Assembly (NCBI GenBank): GCA_021790115.1
Contig: JAJYIM010000018.1
Location: 1-40,784, forward strand
DNA: 40,784 nucleotides
Direction: 5' to 3'
From: Actinomycetes bacterium
GTDB taxonomy: Bacteria > Actinomycetota > Thermoleophilia > BMS3ABIN01
Shown here: piece after piece, positions 15,432-24,695 of the stretch
Layout: each line of letters starts with the position of its first letter
How positions within the stretch are numbered: position 1 is the stretch's first letter
The notes under the pieces: generated by a model
Told to the model about the DNA's origin: nothing
What the model saw: the letters and a program-made list of their open reading frames with translations, nothing else
Database searches by the model: none
Translations under genes and position numbers: made by a program

Positions 15432-16682
15432 TTATTTGCGGCGCCGCTGGCGCTTGAAGCGGGAAAACCGGGCGGCTGCTTCTTGCGACACCTTGGCGTG
15501 TACCAGCACGCCATCAGCCAGATTCTCCAGCCTGACCCGGGAGCCAATTTTGAAAATTTCGCCAATGGCGTTACCGTTTCCATGCGGGAAAAACAGCTCC
15601 ACGCTTTTAAGCCGGGAGGCGAAAAAGCCGCTGATGCGCCGCCGCAGTTTGTTCAGGCCAAAGCCGGTGAGGGCGGAAATGAAAACCGCATCCGTCCATG
15701 TCCGTCGCAAGAAGGCGATCTGGTCCGGGCCCACCAGATCGGATTTATTTAGGGCCAGTATTCTCGGAATCGGCCCCGCCTCGATATCATCGAGCACATT
15801 GTCAACAACCCTGATGACGTCCTGGAGCTCTTCCTCGGGCAGGCTGGCGTCGGCAACGTGCAAAATCAGGTGGGCGGCAAGCGTTTCTTCCAGAGTTGAG
15901 TGGAAGGCCTCAACCAGCTGATGAGGCAGCTTGCGGATGAACCCGACCGTATCGGTGACGATAAACGACTGACCTTCAAATTCGTATGAGCGGGTCGTCG
16001 GATCAAGCGTCTCAAACAGGCGGCTGTCAACGGCGGCGTCTCCTGAAGTCAGCGCATTTAGAAGCGTTGATTTGCCGCTGTTGGTATACCCTGCCAAGGC
16101 GATCAGCGGCAGCCCGGAAGCCAGGCGCGAGCGGCGCCTGACACCGCGCGAGGAGGAGACATCCTTGAGGCGCCGCTCGAGGGTGCCAATGCGTTTGCGG
16201 GCAACCCTCTGGTCGACCTCCAGCTTGGTCTCGCCGGGGCCGCGCGTGCCAATGCCTCCGCCCAGCCGGGACAGCTCGGTTCCCTTCCCGCGCATGCGGG
16301 TCAGGTTAAACTGAAGCTGGGCCAGCTCCACCTGCAGCTTGCCCTCGGCCGTGTGTGCATGCTGGGCAAAGATATCGAGGATGAGGGCCGTGCGGTCGAT
16401 AACGCGCACGCCCAGCCGGGCCTCAAGGTTCCGTTGTTGTGTTGGCGAAAGCTCATCTTCGGCAACGACAAGGTCGGGCCGCACGCGCTCCAGCTCGGTT
16501 TTAAGCTCTTTCAGCTTGCCCTTGCCGAAATAAGTCGCCGTTACGGGATGGTCGCGGTGTTGCGCCATCTGGCCAGCAAATGCGGCGCCGGCGGTGGCCA
16601 GCAGCTCCTTGAGCTCCGCGAGCCGGCCTTGCGTTTCATCGGCAGGACCGGGAAGTACGGCTATCAGGTAGGCGGATTCCAA
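15432..16682 (-). CDS. hflX: GTPase HflX
   Basis: This 416-residue ribosome-associated GTPase rescues or splits stalled ribosomes. The N-terminal HflX domain ends with the glycine-rich SRLGGGIGTRGPGETKLE. The G domain follows with G1 GYTNSGKST, G3 DTVGFIRKLP and G4 NKSD. The start is TTG 16682, 2 nt after the preceding stop codon, with AAGGAAAA upstream. It is last in the minus-strand run miaA-dapF-dapL-hflX, an order seen in Actinobacteria except for the aminotransferase. Confidence 0.97.
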   Translation of the reverse strand: MESAYLIAVLPGPADETQGRLAELKELLATAGAAFAGQMAQHRDHPVTATYFGKGKLKELKTELERVRPDLVVAEDELSPTQQRNLEARLGVRVIDRTALILDIFAQHAHTAEGKLQVELAQLQFNLTRMRGKGTELSRLGGGIGTRGPGETKLEVDQRVARKRIGTLERRLKDVSSSRGVRRRSRLASGLPLIALAGYTNSGKSTLLNALTSGDAAVDSRLFETLDPTTRSYEFEGQSFIVTDTVGFIRKLPHQLVEAFHSTLEETLAAHLILHVADASLPEEELQDVIRVVDNVLDDIEAGPIPRILALNKSDLVGPDQIAFLRRTWTDAVFISALTGFGLNKLRRRISGFFASRLKSVELFFPHGNGNAIGEIFKIGSRVRLENLADGVLVHAKVSQEAAARFSRFKRQRRRK

Positions 16683-16686
16683 AAAA

Positions 16687-17844
16687 CTAAAGATTTTCCT
16701 TAATCCGGTCCAGCGCCTCGATGATGCGCTCGTCGGGCGCGGTCAGCGAGATGCGGACAAATCCCTCGCCGCTGGGTCCGTATCCCGAGCCGGGCGGTAC
16801 CACTACGGCGCATTTTTCCAGCACCATCTCGGCAAAAGATGCCGAACTGTAACCATCCGGCACCGGCGCCCAGATATAAATGGTGCCTTTGGGCGGCGTC
16901 ACCGCGATGCCAATCTCCGCCAGCGCTCCCACGACCAGGTCGCGGCGGCGCCGGTAGATGGCATTCATATCGCGGACACACCGTTGCGAAGAACCCATAG
17001 CGAAAGCCGCCGTGCGCTGCAACGCCTGAAACATACCTGAGTCGATATTGGTCTTCAGCCGCCAGAGGGCCTCGATGACGTCGGCATTGCCGACGGCGGC
17101 GCCGATCCGCCAGCCCGTCATGTTATACGTTTTTGACAATGAGTAAAATTCTATGCCGACATCCATTGCGCCCGGAGTTTCCAGGAAGCTGGGCGCAATG
17201 TATCCGTCAAAGGTAATCTCGGAGTAAGCGTTGTCATGGATGATGCAGATTCCGTGCCGGCGGCCGAACTCGGCCAGATGCTCAAAAAAATCGTTTTCAA
17301 TAACGGCGCCGGTCGGGTTATTGGGATAATTGACAAACAGCATTTTTGCCCTGGCGATGACATCGTCCGGGATGGCGCTCAGGTCCGGCTGAAAACCAAG
17401 CTCGGGCTTAAGCGGCAACGGCACGGGCGCCCCGCCGGCCAGCACTGGCCCGCCGGCATAAACAGGATAGCCGGGATCGGCGCCGAGACAGACGTCGCCG
17501 GCGTCAAGGAAATTAAAACAAATGTGCGCAATCCCTTCCTTGGCGCCCAACAACGGCAAGACTTCCCTCTCCGGATCCAGGCCGACGCCGAAGCGGCGCC
17601 GGTAGAAGTCGGCAACGGCCTGGCGGAACTCATCCAGGCCGCGGTTGTTGGGATACTGGTGATTGGCCGGGTCGGCTACCTGCTTCTGCATCTCGGCGAC
17701 AATGTGCGCCGGCGTGGGCATGTCCGGGTCGCCTATGCCCAGGCTGATGACGTCAACTCCCGCCCTTCTTTTTTCCGCCACTTTACGCTCGATTTCCGCA
17801 AACAGGTAAGGTGGCAGGCCATCCATGCGGTGGGAAAGTCTCAT
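16687..17844 (-). CDS. dapL: LL-diaminopimelate aminotransferase
   Basis: This 385-residue PLP enzyme of fold type I converts tetrahydrodipicolinate directly to LL-diaminopimelate in lysine and peptidoglycan synthesis. Landmarks are [47 protein letters not shown], the PLP lysine in [14 protein letters not shown], and the C-terminal Arg in GFVRISLT. Its start overlaps the dapF stop by 4 bp (ATGA), so the two consecutive pathway enzymes are translationally coupled. The neighbour supports DapL over a generic aspartate aminotransferase. Confidence 0.93.
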   Translation of the reverse strand: MRLSHRMDGLPPYLFAEIERKVAEKRRAGVDVISLGIGDPDMPTPAHIVAEMQKQVADPANHQYPNNRGLDEFRQAVADFYRRRFGVGLDPEREVLPLLGAKEGIAHICFNFLDAGDVCLGADPGYPVYAGGPVLAGGAPVPLPLKPELGFQPDLSAIPDDVIARAKMLFVNYPNNPTGAVIENDFFEHLAEFGRRHGICIIHDNAYSEITFDGYIAPSFLETPGAMDVGIEFYSLSKTYNMTGWRIGAAVGNADVIEALWRLKTNIDSGMFQALQRTAAFAMGSSQRCVRDMNAIYRRRRDLVVGALAEIGIAVTPPKGTIYIWAPVPDGYSSASFAEMVLEKCAVVVPPGSGYGPSGEGFVRISLTAPDERIIEALDRIKENL

Positions 17845-18722
17845 CCCTCAAGCTCCTTCAGACGGTTGATAAATCCCTCAGACAAGACACCGTTATAAAT
17901 CTCCTCGGCGGGTCCGGTCATGTAGACGTCAAGGTCACGGTCAACTTCAATAAGAAGATCACCGCCCGGCAGGTGCACGGTTACGGGGCTTTTGACGGCG
18001 CCGCTGCGGCAGGCAGCGACGGCGGCGGCACAGGCGCCGGTGCCGCAGGCGCTGGTCTCCCCCACGCCTCGCTCCCAGACGCGCATGGAAACTTCCGCCG
18101 GACCAGTGACCTTCATAAACTCGACATTGGCGCGGTTTGGAAATATCTGGTGATTCTCCAGAGCCGGGCCCAGGCGCTCCATCTCCAAGGCGACCAGGTC
18201 GCCGGTTTCGATAACACAGTGGGGGTTGCCCACGTCCACAAAGGTGAACTCGAGTTCCTCGCCGGCGGCCCGGAGGTGGACCCCCCGGGCCTCGCTCTCG
18301 CCGGCGACTCCTTCGTAACCGACGATGCCCGCACCGCCCAGCCGGGCCTTGCCCATGAATACCCGCACCTGGCCGTCGGGCAGTATCGTCGGCGTGATGA
18401 CGCCGGCGTCGGTACTCACAGACATGGAGGCGTCTTTCGCGAAGTCTTTCTGATACAGATACTTGGCCAGCATACGCATGCCGTTGCCGCTCAATTCTCC
18501 GCGGCTGCCGTCCGGGTTGTGGATTTGGAGATGGAAGCCGCCCGCCTCGGCGCGCCACCACAAGAGGATGCCGTCGGAACCAATGCCGAAATGGCGGTCG
18601 CAAATAGCAATGGTGCGTTCCGGAGTCAACCTAAAGGGAACGTCGTCAACAGCAACGATTATGTAATCGTTGCCCAAGCCGTGCCACTTGGAGAAATTTG
18701 CTTCAGGTTTTGTTTTGCTCAT
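17841..18722 (-). CDS. dapF: Diaminopimelate epimerase
   Basis: It interconverts LL- and meso-diaminopimelate. The 293-residue protein has the family pattern [30 protein letters not shown] and the second catalytic Cys in [11 protein letters not shown]. The first catalytic Cys region, usually CGNGxR, reads LSGNGMRM, so Ser replaces Cys. Similar SGNG variants may exist in related lineages, so this does not prove inactivity. It overlaps miaA at its start (TGATG) and dapL at its end. Confidence 0.95.
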   Translation of the reverse strand: MSKTKPEANFSKWHGLGNDYIIVAVDDVPFRLTPERTIAICDRHFGIGSDGILLWWRAEAGGFHLQIHNPDGSRGELSGNGMRMLAKYLYQKDFAKDASMSVSTDAGVITPTILPDGQVRVFMGKARLGGAGIVGYEGVAGESEARGVHLRAAGEELEFTFVDVGNPHCVIETGDLVALEMERLGPALENHQIFPNRANVEFMKVTGPAEVSMRVWERGVGETSACGTGACAAAVAACRSGAVKSPVTVHLPGGDLLIEVDRDLDVYMTGPAEEIYNGVLSEGFINRLKELEG

Positions 18723-19690
18723 CAGGAAATTAACCCTGCCTGCTGGATCCGGCAGGCGATATCCCGGGCGGCCTGAGCATCGGCAAGCCCGGCCATGTCG
18801 ATTCTAACAATATCCGGCATCTTTCGCATCCAGGTAAGTTGGCGTTTGGCGTAGCGGCGGCTCTTCTGCTTAATAGCCGCGGCAGCCTCATCGCAGCCTT
18901 TGTCCCCGGCGATAAGAGCCGCAATTTCGGCGAAGCCGATTGCCTGGGCGGCGGTGCTCGATACCTTGTCCCCCAGCGCCGCCCTGACTTCATCTGCAGC
19001 GCCGTTGGCCAGCATCTTGTCAACGCGTGTGTCAATGCGCCGGTAAAGCTCGCCGCGCGGCAGAATTAGGCCAAAGGAAAGCACTTGGTAGGGCGAATTT
19101 CCCGACCAGAGCCGCTGGCGCTCGGCGGACACCGGCCGGCCGCTGCCGGCCGCCTCAAGCGCCCGCGCCAGCCGCCTGGGATTGCCTGCGTCAATGAAAT
19201 CTGCAGACCTGGGATCCAGGCGGGAAAGCTCCTTGAGACCAGCCCGGTTCCCATGGGCGGCAATGTACCGCTCCCATTGCTGCCGCGTCTGGGGATCACC
19301 GCGCCCGGCGAATGAGAAATTTCCCAGAAGGGCGCGGAGGTAAAGGCCGGTGCCCCCCACGAGAACCGGCAGGTTGCCGCGCCCGGATATCTCCTCAATA
19401 GCCGCCGCCGCTGCGCGAGCAAAATGAGCGGCGCTAAATTCTTCGTTTAAGGGCATCGTCCCAATGAGATGGTGCGGGACAGAGGCCAGCAGGCGGGCGG
19501 GCGGCTGGTCCGTAAGGACCGGCATGCCGCTATAAACCTGCATCGAGTCGGCCGAGACAATCTCGCCGTTGCAGGCAGCCGCCACCTCAGCCGCGATACG
19601 GCTCTTGCCGACAGCCGTAGGGCCGAAGATGGCCACGACTGCGATTGGCTCAGTTCTACCCTCTGGCCTGTCCAGGTTCCCAATCCTCAT
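18722..19690 (-). CDS. miaA: tRNA dimethylallyltransferase
   Basis: It transfers a dimethylallyl group to A37 of tRNAs reading UNN codons; MiaB, encoded nearby, then methylthiolates the base. The sequence shows P-loop IFGPTAVGKS, SADSMQVYSGM, the LVGGTGLYLRALL motif, and the C-terminal RRYAKRQLTWMRK. I chose ATG 19690 (MRIGNLDRPEG), giving 322 residues, the usual length. The longer frame to 19864 only shadows the AMMECR1 gene. The start overlaps that gene by 35 bp. Confidence 0.95.
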   Translation of the reverse strand: MRIGNLDRPEGRTEPIAVVAIFGPTAVGKSRIAAEVAAACNGEIVSADSMQVYSGMPVLTDQPPARLLASVPHHLIGTMPLNEEFSAAHFARAAAAAIEEISGRGNLPVLVGGTGLYLRALLGNFSFAGRGDPQTRQQWERYIAAHGNRAGLKELSRLDPRSADFIDAGNPRRLARALEAAGSGRPVSAERQRLWSGNSPYQVLSFGLILPRGELYRRIDTRVDKMLANGAADEVRAALGDKVSSTAAQAIGFAEIAALIAGDKGCDEAAAAIKQKSRRYAKRQLTWMRKMPDIVRIDMAGLADAQAARDIACRIQQAGLIS

Positions 19691-20201
19691 CGTAGCGGAC
19701 AACAGTGAACCTGTGCATGTCAAACTTTTCCGCAGAGGAGATGCCCGCTTTCTGGCAGGCGATCTCAAGCTGGTGCTCCACGTTGTCAACGCCCTCAAGA
19801 TCCGGCAGCAGCACGCCGCGGCGATAATCGCAACCGACGATGACGCCATACTTGCGGCAGTCAAGCTCCTCGTGAGAGTTTACCAGTTCCGGCAGGCTGA
19901 GGACATCTACGCTGAATCTTAACCGGGGCAGCTCTGCCCGCGAGAGGGGATTGAACCGCGGATCAAAAAACGCGGCCGACTGCGAGTTGCGGACCAGCTC
20001 CGCTCCGAGGTTTACCTCAGCCGGCTCCAGTGTGCCGATGCAGCCGCGCAGAGCGCCGTCCATCTTGATGCTGACAAAACAGGCGGCGCGCTGGCGGTAG
20101 AATTCTTCCGCGGGCGGGTCCGGCAGCGACCCGCTATCAAGTGCGGCAGTGATAACCTCACGGGCAAACCGCGCTGGATTGATATTGGGAATCAGTTGCA
20201 T
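19656..20201 (-). CDS. amrA: AmmeMemoRadiSam system protein A (AMMECR1 domain)
   Basis: This 181-residue AMMECR1-domain protein has the signature LRGCIGTLEP, preceded by ACFVSIKMDGA, and then PRFNPLSRAELPRLRFSVDVLS. Its partner, the MEMO-type protein B, is immediately upstream on the same strand. The third member of the system, a radical SAM enzyme, is not in this window. Its biochemical role is not established; work on related systems links it to radical-dependent modification. Confidence 0.92.
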   Translation of the reverse strand: MQLIPNINPARFAREVITAALDSGSLPDPPAEEFYRQRAACFVSIKMDGALRGCIGTLEPAEVNLGAELVRNSQSAAFFDPRFNPLSRAELPRLRFSVDVLSLPELVNSHEELDCRKYGVIVGCDYRRGVLLPDLEGVDNVEHQLEIACQKAGISSAEKFDMHRFTVVRYDEDWEPGQARG

Positions 20202-20216
20202 TTTTCACTCTCTAAT

Positions 20217-21035
20217 CTAACTGACCACGAGGCCGGCGTAGCCAACCACCTGGCGAAAATCTCCGGTGACATCGCCAGAGGTTTCGTATTTTACCAGCTT
20301 TGCCGAAGTGGCCCCCAGTTCCTTGCAGGCATAAAGCATGACGGCCACCGGCGCGGCGCCGCACATCGATATTTGATTGTCTCTCACGGTTTGGAGCAGT
20401 CCGGCGCCGTCGAGCCGCATAATCTGCTTCAGCGCCATTTCATCCTGGCGGCGGGCCTGATACTCGGCTTCGTAGTGTGACATGTCAGAGCTGGCAATAA
20501 CCAGGATCTGTTTACCGCTGGACTTGACCACGCCTGCAATGGCCAGGCCAATATCACGGCACTGTCCTGCCGTCAAAGGCATCAGGCAGATAGGAACGAT
20601 TTTGGGCTGCTCAACGAGGTATTGCAAAAAAGGCAGTTGCACTTCGATAGAGTGCTCGTAAACATGTGCCGCGGCGCTGTCCTCGAGCAAACCGCTTGAA
20701 GCGGTTATGTCAGCCGCCATTTTCTCGTCGATGGCGACATCGCCCGTGGGCATTTTCCAGATGCCACTGGTCATGATGGCCGCCGGCGGCCCCAGGCCGG
20801 TATGGTTTGGGCCGAGAATGATAAAAATTTCCGGCGGCTCAAGCCGGCCGTAGACTTCTCCGGCCACCCGCCCGGAGTAAACGTAACCTGCATGAGGGAC
20901 CATCACGCCCAGCGCTTTTTGGACCGGGCCGGCGCCGATGAGGCGCCTGACGGCCTCGTTGAGCTGTGCGGCGTCCCCCGGATAAAACTGACCGGTGACG
21001 ACAGGCTGCCTTACGGCCGGCATAGACTGATTCAT
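20217..21035 (-). CDS. amrB: AmmeMemoRadiSam system protein B (MEMO1 family)
   Basis: This MEMO-family protein has VVTGQFYPGDAAQLNEAV at the N-terminus, VPHAGYVYSGRVAGEVY, IILGPNHTGLG, ASSDMSHYE and CGAAPVAVML. These contain the His and Cys residues that line the metal site of relatives. ATG 21035 (AAAGG 8 nt upstream) gives 272 residues. GTG 21044 is the alternative. It is paired with protein A (15-bp gap). Confidence 0.92.
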   Translation of the reverse strand: MNQSMPAVRQPVVTGQFYPGDAAQLNEAVRRLIGAGPVQKALGVMVPHAGYVYSGRVAGEVYGRLEPPEIFIILGPNHTGLGPPAAIMTSGIWKMPTGDVAIDEKMAADITASSGLLEDSAAAHVYEHSIEVQLPFLQYLVEQPKIVPICLMPLTAGQCRDIGLAIAGVVKSSGKQILVIASSDMSHYEAEYQARRQDEMALKQIMRLDGAGLLQTVRDNQISMCGAAPVAVMLYACKELGATSAKLVKYETSGDVTGDFRQVVGYAGLVVS

Positions 21036-21067
21036 TGCCAGCACCTTTCCCCTGTGGCTATCATGGC

Positions 21068-21151
21068 TTAGAATCTATCTCAAAAGACTGTTCGTAGTGA
21101 GGCCTTTGCAGCCGGCCGCAGCAGAATATGTCTTTTGAGATAGATTCTTAA
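21068..21151. repeat. MITE-like inverted-repeat element, copy A
   Basis: Perfect 19-bp terminal inverted repeats (AGAATCTATCTCAAAAGAC, and its complement at 21131-21149) bound an element of about 83 bp, with TTA/TAA at the ends. Its interior contains GCAGCAGAATAT and GGCCTTTGCAGCCGGCCGC. The interior recurs, inverted, at 24548-24632 and 29263-29342; the ends recur at 39646-39705. Confidence 0.8.
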
Positions 21152-21209
21152 CGGCGCCCCGTTGAATCACGCCCAGTGCCGGTTTACCACAAAGCTCCAG
21201 GAAACGCAA

Positions 21210-22523
21210 TTATGATGCTACTTGCTGTCCTTTAAGGGTGGCTGAGGTAGCAGAAACGACAGTGACGTCAACCAGGTCTCCGGCCTTGGCGCTGCCGCTG
21301 AAGTTAATGATTTTATTTGTGCGCGTGCGGCCACGCAGCTGACTGCCCCGGCGGCCGGCGCCCTCCACAAGCACCTGAAGCTGCCTGCCGACGAGTTGAC
21401 GGTTATTTTCCTCGGCCAGCCGCTGTGTCAGCTTTACCAACTCGCGTATCCGTCGTTTGATTGCTTTTTCCGGCACTTTGCCCGGCAGGCCGGCAGCTTC
21501 CGTCCCCGGCCGGGCGGAGAAGACAAAAGTAAAGGCGCCGTCAAAGCGGCAGCTTTCCACCAGTGTTGTCGTGCGGTAAAAATCCTCCTCGCGCTCGCCT
21601 GGAAAACCGACTATCAGGTCTGTAGTTAAAGACAATCCCGGCACGGCGCCGTAAAGACGATTTACCAGCGCCAGGTATTCTTCCCGGCTATAGCACCGTT
21701 TCATGCGCTCGAGAATGTGTGTTGACCCTGACTGGGCCGGGAGGTGCAGATGTTCGCAGACACTGGGAAGATCACGGATGGCGTCAATCAAACGGTTGCT
21801 CAGATCTTTTGGATGCGAGGTGGTGAAGCGAATGCGCTCAAGACCGTCAATCCCGTTCAAACGGGCCAGTAAACCGGCGAAGTCCTCACGCCTTCCCGAA
21901 GGCTCCAGGTCAAGCCCGTATGCGTTGATGTTTTGCCCGAGCAACGTTACTTCGATGACGCCTTCATCCACCAGTTTTTTTACTTCAGCGGTGATTTCCG
22001 TTTCCGGCCGGCTCCGCTCCGGGCCCCGCACGCTGGGCACGATGCAATAGCTGCAAAAATTGGTGCAGCCGGTCATCACCTGCACCCAGGCGCGATGCCT
22101 GCCCTGGCGCCGGGCCGGAAGATCCGCGCTGGGGAAGGGGTGATCTTCAAAAGAATAGGCAGCAGCTGGGCCAGAAACAGCCGCCTCCAGCAGCGCCGGC
22201 AGCTCGGCGATATTCCGGGGCCCAAAGGCAACGTCGAGGAAGGGCACCTCCGTAAATATTTTTTCCTGGCGGCTCTGGGCAAAACAGCCGCCGAGAGCAA
22301 CAAGTCTTCCCGGGCGCTCTTTCTTTAACCGGCCCGCCTCGCCCAGCCTGCCCAGCAGCCTGCTTTCTGCGCTCTTGCGCACAGCGCAGGTGTTGAATAC
22401 GAGCAAGTCGGCCAGTTCCGGCGCCGCCGCGGCGCTCCAGCCGTTCTCTTCAAGCACGCCCCGGATCCGCTCCGAGTCGTGTTTGTTCATCTGGCAGCCG
22501 AAAGTAGTCAGGTGGTAATACAT
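21210..22523 (-). CDS. miaB: tRNA-2-methylthio-N6-dimethylallyladenosine synthase
   Basis: This radical SAM methylthiotransferase acts on i6A37 of tRNA after MiaA. Three N-terminal cysteines (FGCQMN, NTCAVR, GGCFAQ) bind the auxiliary cluster. The radical SAM motif is MTGCTNFCSYCIVP near residue 150. A C-terminal TRAM domain ends with NKIINFSGSAKAGDLVDVTV. I chose ATG 22523 (MYYHLTTFGCQMN). The longer frame up to 22607 is encoded by a palindromic repeat and is not part of the family. Confidence 0.97.
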   Translation of the reverse strand: MYYHLTTFGCQMNKHDSERIRGVLEENGWSAAAAPELADLLVFNTCAVRKSAESRLLGRLGEAGRLKKERPGRLVALGGCFAQSRQEKIFTEVPFLDVAFGPRNIAELPALLEAAVSGPAAAYSFEDHPFPSADLPARRQGRHRAWVQVMTGCTNFCSYCIVPSVRGPERSRPETEITAEVKKLVDEGVIEVTLLGQNINAYGLDLEPSGRREDFAGLLARLNGIDGLERIRFTTSHPKDLSNRLIDAIRDLPSVCEHLHLPAQSGSTHILERMKRCYSREEYLALVNRLYGAVPGLSLTTDLIVGFPGEREEDFYRTTTLVESCRFDGAFTFVFSARPGTEAAGLPGKVPEKAIKRRIRELVKLTQRLAEENNRQLVGRQLQVLVEGAGRRGSQLRGRTRTNKIINFSGSAKAGDLVDVTVVSATSATLKGQQVAS

Positions 22524-22620
22524 CAGATGCTGGACACTAGGCACCGGATTCTGGACAGAATGAAAAGATTGGACTTTCTTTCCTAATATCCAGCATCCAG
22601 AATCCAAAGTCCAGCATCCG
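22524..22620. repeat. Palindromic GGATGCTGGA-type repeat between rny and miaB
   Basis: On the minus strand GGATGCTGGAC, GGATTCTGGA and GGATGCTGGA are followed by TCCAGAATCC and GTCCAGCATC, which can fold into a long interrupted hairpin. It fills the whole gap between the rny stop and the miaB start, so the miaB ribosome-binding region lies inside it. Confidence 0.7.
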
Positions 22621-22621
22621 T

Positions 22622-24166
22622 TTACTTCGCATACTCCGTGGCGCGGCTCTCGCGAATGACGGTAACCTTGATTTGTCCGGGATAGTCCAGCTGCTTCTCA
22701 ATCTCTTTGGCTATCTCCCGCGACAGCAAGACCGCCTCATCGTCATCAATCTCAGCGGGTTTTACCATCGCCCGGATTTCGCGGCCGGCCTGCATGACAT
22801 AGCATTTCTCTACTCCTTTTTTGCTTAAGGCAATGCTCTCCAAGGATTCGAGCCGCTTGATGTAGCTCTCCAGGCTGTCACGACGGGCGCCGGGCCTGGC
22901 GGCGCTAACGGCGTCGCCCGCCTGCACCAGCACGGCTTCCACAGTTTGCGGCTCGACGTCTCCATGGTGGGCTTCGATGGCGTGCCAGATGGCCTGGCTC
23001 TCCCTGTTTTTCTTTGCCAGGTTGGCGCCAATGCTGGCGTGCGTGCCCTCAACCTGGTGGTCAACCGCTTTGCCGATGTCATGCAAGAGCCCGGCGCGGC
23101 GCACCAATTTGGTGCTGGCGCCTAGCTCGGCAGCCATGATCCCGGCCAAGTGGCTGACTTCCAGGGAATGCGCCAGCACGTTCTGTCCATAACTGGTGCG
23201 GTATTTGAGGCGGCCCAGGAGCTTGACAAGTGTTTCCGGCACGCCGTGAACGTTGGCCTCCAGCGTGGCCTGCTCGCCTGCTTCCATAATAGTTTTTTCC
23301 ACCTCGGCCTTGGCCTGTTTATATGTGTCTTCAATCCGGGTGGGATGGATGCGGCCATCCGCAAGCAGCTTGGTGAGGGTGAGTCTGGCTATCTCCCGCT
23401 TGACGCCGTCAAAGCCGCTCAGCACCACTGCTTCAGGGGTATCATCAATAATGACATCTATGCCGCTGATATTCTCCAGGGCGCGGATGTTGCGGCCTTC
23501 ACGGCCGATGATGCGGCCCTTCATCTCATCTGACGGCAGCGGCACCACCGAGACTGTTGTCTCCGCCGCATGGTTGGCGGCGGTGCGCTGGATGCTGAGC
23601 GACAGGATGTTGCGCGCCCGGCGGTCAGATTCGCGGCGCGCTTCTTCCTCAATTCCGCGGATCAGCTTGGCCATGTCATGCCTTGTTTCTTCTTCAATCT
23701 GCTTTAAAAGCAGTTCTTTTGCCTGTGTGCTGGTGAGCCCTGATACTTGCTCCAGCTGTTTGCGATTCGCTTCGATGGCGAGCTGCAGTTCTTCGCCCAG
23801 CTTTTTATTGTTGGCTTCGCGATCGCTAAGGGACTGCTCCCGGCGCTGAATATCACGGTCGCGCTCGGAAATAAACCTTTCCTTGTCTTCCAGCCGTTGC
23901 TCGCCCTTAAGAATCTCGGCGCGCCGCTGCTTCAGCTCATTTTCGGCCTGCTCACGGAACTGCTGCAACTTTTCACGCGCTTCCACCTCTGCTGTCCGGC
24001 GCAAAGTCTCAATTTCACGGGCAGCCTCTTCATGAGCATCTTTAGCGCTTTTTTCGAGGCTCGCCAGTTTGGCCTCGAAAAGGAATTTACGCAGAAAAAA
24101 GCCGGCCCCCGTGAAGATGGCCGCCACAACGACCGCAATCAATACCACGCCCATTTTATTCTCCAA
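22622..24166 (-). CDS. rny: Ribonuclease Y
   Basis: This 514-residue membrane-anchored endoribonuclease initiates mRNA decay. It has an N-terminal membrane helix (about 5-30), a long charged coiled coil to about residue 200, and a KH domain with [19 protein letters not shown]. An HD domain follows with [17 protein letters not shown] and [11 protein letters not shown]. Its position downstream of recA matches the Firmicutes arrangement and some deep actinobacteria. Confidence 0.96.
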   Translation of the reverse strand: MENKMGVVLIAVVVAAIFTGAGFFLRKFLFEAKLASLEKSAKDAHEEAAREIETLRRTAEVEAREKLQQFREQAENELKQRRAEILKGEQRLEDKERFISERDRDIQRREQSLSDREANNKKLGEELQLAIEANRKQLEQVSGLTSTQAKELLLKQIEEETRHDMAKLIRGIEEEARRESDRRARNILSLSIQRTAANHAAETTVSVVPLPSDEMKGRIIGREGRNIRALENISGIDVIIDDTPEAVVLSGFDGVKREIARLTLTKLLADGRIHPTRIEDTYKQAKAEVEKTIMEAGEQATLEANVHGVPETLVKLLGRLKYRTSYGQNVLAHSLEVSHLAGIMAAELGASTKLVRRAGLLHDIGKAVDHQVEGTHASIGANLAKKNRESQAIWHAIEAHHGDVEPQTVEAVLVQAGDAVSAARPGARRDSLESYIKRLESLESIALSKKGVEKCYVMQAGREIRAMVKPAEIDDDEAVLLSREIAKEIEKQLDYPGQIKVTVIRESRATEYAK

Positions 24167-24223
24167 TCTTTCCAGGCCGGCATGGCGGTATCCCAGCCCG
24201 CCAGCCTCCAGCCTTAAAAACGC

Positions 24224-24246
24224 AAAAAACCGAGCATCTGCTCGGC
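24224..24246 (-). terminator. Rho-independent terminator upstream of rny
   Basis: On the minus strand CCGAGCA-GA-TGCTCGG, a perfect 7-bp stem, is followed immediately by TTTTTT. It would end transcripts coming from recA or from a small RNA in the intergenic region before rny. Confidence 0.8.
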
Positions 24247-24547
24247 ATAATAATTATAAAACAAGAATCAATCCGGCTAGTCCAGCCCGGATCCAGCTTC
24301 TCTGTAAGGCGGCGCCGGCGCCGATTGTTGATTAAGCGGCAGCCCGGCGTCCGGGTATTTATATTAGTGAATTAATGGACAACTTGTTTTCACTAAGCCC
24401 GTTTTGGCTTTTTCGTATTGCCACGCCCTGCAAAGAAGAGCAAGAAGATCTATCATTGATAGCTTGTTTTATACGCAAAGCAGATTATCCAACGCTCTCA
24501 TTCTATCGGGACCGTCCTGGCCTGTCAATGAAGCGGCGCTGAGTGAA

Positions 24548-24632
24548 GCTTAAGAGCCTAATTGACAGGCGTATCCTGCTCGGCCGGCTGCAAAGGCCTC
24601 GCAACGAATTGCCTATCGAGATAGATTTTAAG
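24548..24632. repeat. MITE-like inverted-repeat element, copy C (degenerate ends)
   Basis: It runs from CTTAAGAGCCTA to GAGATAGATTTTAAG. The interior GGCCGGCTGCAAAGGCCTC, preceded by TATCCTGCT, matches the inverted interior of copy A closely. The ends are more diverged than in copies A and F. Confidence 0.65.
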
Positions 24633-24695
24633 GCTGCAAATGAGCCCGGCCGGACGCAGCCTGGCCCGAGGCCGGCTGGGTCCGGCTCCCGGAAT

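Larger units (their letters stand above)
24167..24695. other. 529-bp intergenic region between rny and recA
   Basis: No coding frame with family resemblance is visible. The region holds a clear minus-strand terminator (24224-24246), a copy of the MITE-like repeat (24548-24632), and a GC-rich interrupted hairpin just after recA (about 24640-24694). On the plus strand there are AAGCC-GGCTT followed by TTTTT near 24396-24414, and CCCGG-CGT-CCGGG near 24343. The AT-rich part at 24350-24500 could host a promoter or a small RNA; I found no recognisable RNA family. Confidence 0.5.
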
